A stretch of DNA of 64,000 nt from the NCBI GenBank assembly GCA_002914805.1, contig JXTB01000473.1, positions 1-64,000 of the forward strand, written 5' to 3'. Position numbers and translations under genes: made by a program. This document shows positions 58,761-64,000 of the stretch, one piece after another. Numbering within the stretch: the stretch's first letter is position 1; each line of letters begins with the position of its first letter. The notes under the pieces are model-generated. The model made no database searches. It worked only from the letters and a program-made list of their open reading frames with translations, and was not told where the DNA came from. This DNA is from Parasponia andersonii (lineage: Eukaryota; Streptophyta; Magnoliopsida; Rosales; Cannabaceae).

Positions 58761-59337
58761 ATTCCCCGGCTTATCTTTCTAGGGATATATATGGGTACCA
58801 ACGACCTAAAATAGAATATCTACGCATAGGTTAAAAAAAACAATACCTATATATAGTTGTCATGTAATATGAATTTTTTTTTTTTACTTATATGTAGATA
58901 TTTTTTTTAAACTGTTAGATCATCGTTTAATAGTGATCCAACGACTATAATAAAGTGTATAAAAAGAAATTTATTATTAATACTATTTTTTTCTTCTATT
59001 TTTTATTATGAAAAAGTTATCATGATAAATTTTCATTGACTAAGACGATAACTATGTATAAGTAAAAAAAAAAAAACCTACAAATGACTATGGATCTGTG
59101 AATTTTCTATTACAAAAGTTCGTTGGTCAAATTAATCAACAGATACCATGCAGGTAGGTCGAGAAATGTACAAACACAACCCAATAAATTCAAGGTGTGG
59201 AACACTCAAGGCTTAATTCACAGATTAGCTAACGCTTGTGAGCTTGAGGTTCTCATTCTCAGCAACTCAAATGGTACAAAAAATTGCGGAAGTTCGATAG
59301 TGCATATTGATTTTGAAGTTCTTAAGGCAATATCAAG
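58761..59337. other. Stretch without gene, downstream of the MSRA-like gene
   Basis: 58783-58862 resembles 44011-44090 (both contain ATATATGGGTACCAA and AATACCTAT), so it is a dispersed repeat. The segment 59100-59337 probably contains the 3' UTR of the MSRA-like gene. Confidence 0.5.
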
Positions 59338-60778
59338 CTATATCTCTCTCAACATAGGCCAACCCTTTCTAACAATGTCACTGATCTTCGCATCAATCTG
59401 CTTCTGAATCTTTGGAGGGCAAAGCTCTGCTGCGTAACCATTCAGTGTTGTTGCCAGACTGGAAGCCTCGAGCTCCTCTTCAGGTAAGTTCCCAATTAGT
59501 TGGAGAAGAAATGGATTTCGCTTGAGTTCAAACTTCTGCATATTTGTTAAAATAGAGGAGTGAGTCGGTCGAAAAATGATCTCATCTTCAAAAACTCTGT
59601 TGGGATCTAGCTACTTTATATCATAGTTGTTTGAAAAAGTAAATATGACGCATAGCAATTTAACAAATTTTTCCCAACTGAACAAACATATGGGATTTAC
59701 AAGGCATTGGCTAGAATAAATTCCAGTAACTAAACCTCAACCCCATATTCCTTTAAACTAAATTTCGTACACTTCTTCCCTAGCAGTTCCATATATAGAA
59801 CTAAACCTTTCCTTTCATGAAGATCATTTTTCTTCCTACGAGTTTTTGAGTTATTAAAAATTGCATATTCACTTCTCATAATACATTAAGTTGCAGTCTT
59901 GCATTAACGCAGTTAATCAGTTATTATTTTCTTGCTCAGTTGAACATACTTGTTGTTTAGAAGAGACAGAAATTCCAGGACACCTAACAGAATTTGAAGA
60001 TTAATGAAAGATCAGCAAAACACCTTCATCAAATGTACCAGACCTGATGTTCAGGCTCTGCAGGATAAAACGTCCCACGTGATTGAATTTGCGTCATAAC
60101 TACGCTCGCTTTCGACTTAGCTTGCTCTCTCTCTTTGCTCTGAGCAGCCAGTCTGGACTCTTCGGTTCCATTTGTAAAAATAATAGACCTGATGACAAGT
60201 AAATCTCAGTTCACTTCTGATGTGACATTAAAGTTTCAAAATGAAATAACAATTTATGGCTGCTTGGGAGAGCCACGATTCTTACCTATACTGGTTACCT
60301 ACATCAGGACCTTGCCCAAATGCTTGCCTAGAATCGTGACTCGACCAAAAGACCTCCAAAAGTTGTCTGAAACTAATCAGCCTTGGATCATATTCAACCT
60401 GCAAAGATCCATCCAACCGCATCGATCACAAGTTTTCGAAAATACGAAATTCGATCAACCAAAACTACAAGCAAAATTTATATAATCAAGAAAGTATACT
60501 CATTCAATCTTAATAGCTTAATTGAGAATTTTATCCACTTCCATTTTCCATCTCTCTTCAGCTTCTTCTTCTAATTCACATTTTTAAAATTTCTAAGCGA
60601 ACCCTCCAAAACTTTACCTCTAAAAAACACACCAAACTGTTCAGAATTTCCTCAAGAGATATTTTAAAACAGCAAAGAAGAAGAATCGAATCTTTCTATC
60701 CATGATTATCATGAAGAAGCGAGTACCTATCTCTAATGTTATGCCAATTGTCCAAGGAGAAAAACCCTCTAAAGTAAA

Positions 60779-60812
<34 letters not shown>

Positions 60813-61165
60813 TACATAGAGAGGGATATAACCTGGACAGATTCGGCATGGTCAGCCAAACTTCTGTACTCGGGGTTGGTCTTGGATCCGCCAGAGTAAC
60901 CGGCGGTGGTCCGTACGACGCCATTCAAGCACCCAAACACGGCTTCTGATCTCCAGAAGCTTCCGAGAGCAAAAACAGCTGTTTTGAGAGGGTGATTGCT
61001 TGGTGGGTATCTCGAGGTTTCGGAGATCCGATCTGGGACTGATGGGATTCTTATACAGAGAGCTCTCTCACCCACTAAGATGATTGTCAGGAGAGCCATA
61101 AGCAGCGGCCTTAACATGGGCTTTTTGAACAAGACATTGACGTTGCTGCTCCGTACAGAAGACAT
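59338..61165 (-). CDS. MSRA5: Peptide methionine sulfoxide reductase A5-like protein, four exons
   Basis: Homologue of plant MSRA5 (Arabidopsis At2g18030, from memory). MsrA enzymes reduce methionine-S-sulfoxide in proteins. Exons are 61165-60833, 60398-60286, 60188-60044 and 59535-59338, giving 262 residues in consistent phases. The N-terminus has a basic start and a hydrophobic stretch (about 18-37, MLRPLLMALLTIILVGERALC) that looks like a signal peptide or anchor, so it probably enters the secretory pathway. The MsrA fold follows: TAVFALGSFWRSEAVFGC, GVVRTTAGYSGG, NPEYRSLADHAESVQVEYD, QLLEVFWSSHD, GQGPDVGNQYRSIIF, and GTFYPAEPEHQ. The C-terminal extension is about 65 residues. The usual catalytic motif GCFW reads GSFW (S69), so ordinary MsrA chemistry is doubtful. 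The start is the first ATG ahead of the hydrophobic segment. Confidence 0.93.
60779..60800. repeat. (TA)n microsatellite in MSRA5 intron 1
   Basis: About eleven TA units, followed by a short GTAT run, lie about 30 bp inside the intron from the exon 1 donor site. Confidence 0.85.
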
Positions 61166-62577
61166 CGGTTAATTTGGTTTTTCCTTTCTCTGAAACTTCG
61201 ATAACCGTCGGCCGAGGTTTCGGCTCTCCCTCAACATACAATGTTTTTTATTTTTTATTTTTCACCTATGCTCTTGTTTTGATTTCATTTTTAAATAATA
61301 AAAAATATTTAATAAGATTGGACTAATAAGGATAAAAATTGGAACCCGAGTCCTCCAAATTGGCAAATTGATACACTAGTAATTATCAAAAATAAAAAAA
61401 AGAATGATTCACTGGTGATTTACCTGATTATGAAAGTAAAATGTAGGGGTGACCATATATTTGTGACAATACAACTTGAAAACTTGAAATATGTACGTTT
61501 AGTTGAATTTATTTAATTTAAAATTGATTCAAATTGAGACGATTAAATAATTTTTTAATAAATTATATTAAATAATTATTTTTTAAACAAATATTTTTAT
61601 ATAAATTTTTTATAAATAAAATAAAAAATTATAAAACTAATAAACTACTTTCTCTTAATTACTGTAATAACACTTAATTCAAAAATTGAGTAAATTAATA
61701 ATTATATTGACACCTAGGTTAACATGTTAACAATATGATTTAATTAAGTCAAACACGATATAGATTATCATACCTAATTAAAAAAGTTTATTAATTTTCT
61801 TTAGTGTTAATTGAAAAAAGAAATAATAAGTTTTATTAATTTTCTTTAGTGTTAATTGAAAAATAAATAATAATGATAATAATTAGATGAGATTTAGATG
61901 TTATGTACTTTAAGTAAAATAATATTTTAAAATTAAAATTAAATGATTAATTTTTTTACTAATTTTAATTTTAGTAATGGAAAGATAAATTTGGAGCACC
62001 TTGTGTTCTCTTATTTTTTGTTTCTGCAATAAGAGATTTCTGGCATCTGCACGACAAAGAAATTGGCCTTCTAAATTTGCCAGACACCTTTAAAAGTTGG
62101 AACCGCTCAAGTATTAATTTCTTTGTTCTTTTAATAGCACTCTTTCTTAGGTCACTATGAGCATGTTGGAGGTGTTAATTCAATCGCTTTAACAGACGTT
62201 ACAGACGTTCTGAGCCACATTTGAGGATAAACCAAAACTTCCTTGCCTTTTTTTTTTTTTTTTTCCCTTTCAGACATAAGAAAAGAACTCCAAACCATAC
62301 TAGTTATCCAGCACATCCGGATTCAATCACCTCATTTTGATTTAGATTTTCCTCTCACTCTCATAAATCAAACATGGGAAAAGTCTACTGAAACTAAACA
62401 ATTCGAAACAAGGGGTATAGGATAGAACTCTTTTGTCACAATTATAATAATAATAAACGAACAAAAGACTGTCACTTAACAGAAATTTGAACCAAGGCGC
62501 AAACTCAGTTGTCGCAAACAAAAAATGGGAAGTACAAGACTCAAAACCAGCTCAATCTAGCATAAACAAATAACTTG
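61166..62577. other. Intergenic stretch, no gene recognised
   Basis: It holds the 5' flank of the MSRA5-like gene and AT-rich DNA. A 45-bp tandem duplication is at 61787-61876 (TTTATTAATTTTCTTTAGTG repeated 45 bp later). A T-run is at 62249-62264. Confidence 0.55.
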
Positions 62578-64000
62578 TTAAGCGTAATCAGCCTTAGCAG
62601 CACCGGCTGCAGCCTGTCCTCTAAGGAGACCAGTTCTCCTAGCAGCAAAAAGACCAGACTTTTTGCCAAGAGGAGCATCACCAGAGACAGTGCTAGGATG
62701 TCCAATGTGCTGGTGGTTACCCCCCTCCATCAGGATCATCAACTGGGTTCATTGCCACACCACGAACCTTAGGCCAGCAACTCCTCTTCACCCTGAACTT
62801 GTGGTAAGCATTACCACCCTTGAGAATAGGCTTCTCAGTCCTGCCTTCTCCCAATTTTTTATCTCTCTTTCGTTTCTCTTCAAATTCCTTCGTATTTGAT
62901 TCTTTTCATTAGGTATTAGTAAATGTACTTAAATGTAACTAAATTAATCACCTATCAAACCGAAAATTTGATCTCCTATTCTACCCAAAGCATTGCATTA
63001 GGAGGATTCAAATTAGAGACAAAAGAATAAAAATTGGGACACTAAATTCTTTTACTAAAAACTTATACTAATTATATTGTATTAATTTTAGCCACATAAT
63101 ACTTTTAAAAAAAATAAGAGAAATTTAAGTAGATGATTAATATTTTAAATCTAATTTAGTAGATATCTATTTTTCAAATTTTATAATTAAATGTTCAGGT
63201 ATATATATTTTTATATTTAGTAGATATATTTATCTATCAATTTTAGTTGCTGTACTAAAATATACTAAATGTATAATTTTTTATATTTGGTATATAAAAT
63301 TTTACATTTGATATATAAATATATATACTAGACATTGTACTATAATATTAACATTTGATAATCAAATAGATATTTACTTAAATTAGACTTAAAATTAGGT
63401 CATATTTCTATATCATACTTTTAAATAAAAATAATCAAAATGAATGTCATATCATTTAGTATAAATTTTTTGTGCCAATTTTTTTTGTCCCTCAATCTAA
63501 AAATAAATATGAATAAAACATGTTTCTTATTGAATTTAACTACAAAATCCAAAACACAATATCACATTCGAAACTGAACAAACGAAAAAATACCAGCAAT
63601 AAAACTCAAAAATTGTCAAAACGAACAGTCATTTCAAATTAAGTAATGTTACATGATCGATTAAAATAACACAACTTATTAATTATAATCAGAATGTTAG
63701 GCGCCAATAATATCTCTCCTAAGAGTACTCTTTCCAATAAAGAGAAGAAAAATTTAGACGAGAAAGCGAGAAAAAAAAAGAAAAGAAAAGAAAAAAACAC
63801 AAACTGGTAGTGTCATTGTCAGGATTATGGCGGCGTAATCACCAGAGCACCTAGCCAAAACACCACGATCACCAACATGGTGCTCGACACTGCAAACGAT
63901 AGCTCTTTCGGGGATCAATCTAAGGGGCAGGACGTTGCCAACGACAAGGTTGGCCTTCTTCGTGCAGTAGACATTACAAGAAACGAACTATATCGAGACA
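62578..64000 (-). pseudogene. Ribosomal protein uL2 (RPL8) pseudogene, cut by the window edge
   Basis: Two blocks of cytosolic large-subunit protein uL2 are recognisable on the minus strand. The upstream block (64000 to about 63800) reads [20 protein letters not shown] and [21 protein letters not shown], then slips frame. The conserved HNPDNDTT follows in another frame after a loss of residues. The downstream block (about 62840-62578) reads [20 protein letters not shown] and [12 protein letters not shown]. It shifts frame at a run of G after GATGGAG (about 62724-62730) and ends [20 protein letters not shown]...AKADYA and a stop. About 950 bp of AT-rich DNA separates the blocks. Two independent frameshifts and the lost middle part argue for a pseudogene. 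An old intron cannot be excluded for part of the gap. Functional uL2 lies at the peptidyl-transferase centre. Confidence 0.82.

Overview
This is a nuclear DNA window from a flowering plant, most probably a eudicot. The evidence is AT-rich, microsatellite-rich intergenic DNA, short GT..AG introns, plant-type gene families (a CCCH protein of the AtC3H6 kind, a MUR1/GMD-type enzyme, a WW-less Pin1, an MSRA5-like protein) and plant-type transposons (Ty3/gypsy of the Tat group, PIF/Harbinger, LINE, MITEs). The species cannot be named from the sequence.

Layout. 1-4885: gene-poor, with the edge of an LTR-like repeat at position 1. 4886-5641 (-): histone H1, two exons, with recognisable TATA and CCAAT boxes. 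5800-9670: AT-rich repeats, including a fold-back element and a 17-bp minisatellite. 9677-13700: a decayed PIF/Harbinger element with transposase (-) and Myb-like partner (+) remnants, split by a solo LTR. 16411-20539 (-): a ten-exon gene for a three-RRM hnRNP-type protein. 21078-23393: a truncated LINE with 13-bp target-site duplications, lying between that gene and the divergent 23571-25216 (+) gene for a conserved coiled-coil protein of unknown function. 26184-27299 (-): intronless GDP-mannose 4,6-dehydratase. 27300-34430: a 7-kb gene desert with a MITE, an exact 66-bp tandem duplication and a 31-bp minisatellite. 34794-38329 (+): a CCCH zinc-finger gene. 41242-43676 (-): Pin1-type prolyl isomerase. 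44120-56527: a 12.4-kb Tat-type gypsy retrotransposon in minus orientation inside a (TA)n tract, carrying a second, spliced, oppositely oriented gene and a tandem-repeat block. 56528-59337: a MITE with long inverted repeats, short duplications and a tRNA-derived SINE. 59338-61165 (-): an MSRA5-like methionine sulfoxide reductase homologue. 62578-64000 (-): a broken ribosomal protein uL2 (RPL8) copy running off the window.

The seven intact genes are unrelated housekeeping or regulatory genes (chromatin, RNA binding, GDP-fucose supply, prolyl isomerisation, redox-related) with no shared pathway. No operon-like cluster or CRISPR array was seen. The richest biology is in the mobile DNA: nested insertions, the antisense gene inside the retrotransposon, and a LINE driven between two divergent promoters. 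Exon structures were assembled by hand from reading frame, splice consensus and phase, and every stated CDS closes in frame. The listed retroelement reading frames are interrupted and are described as found.
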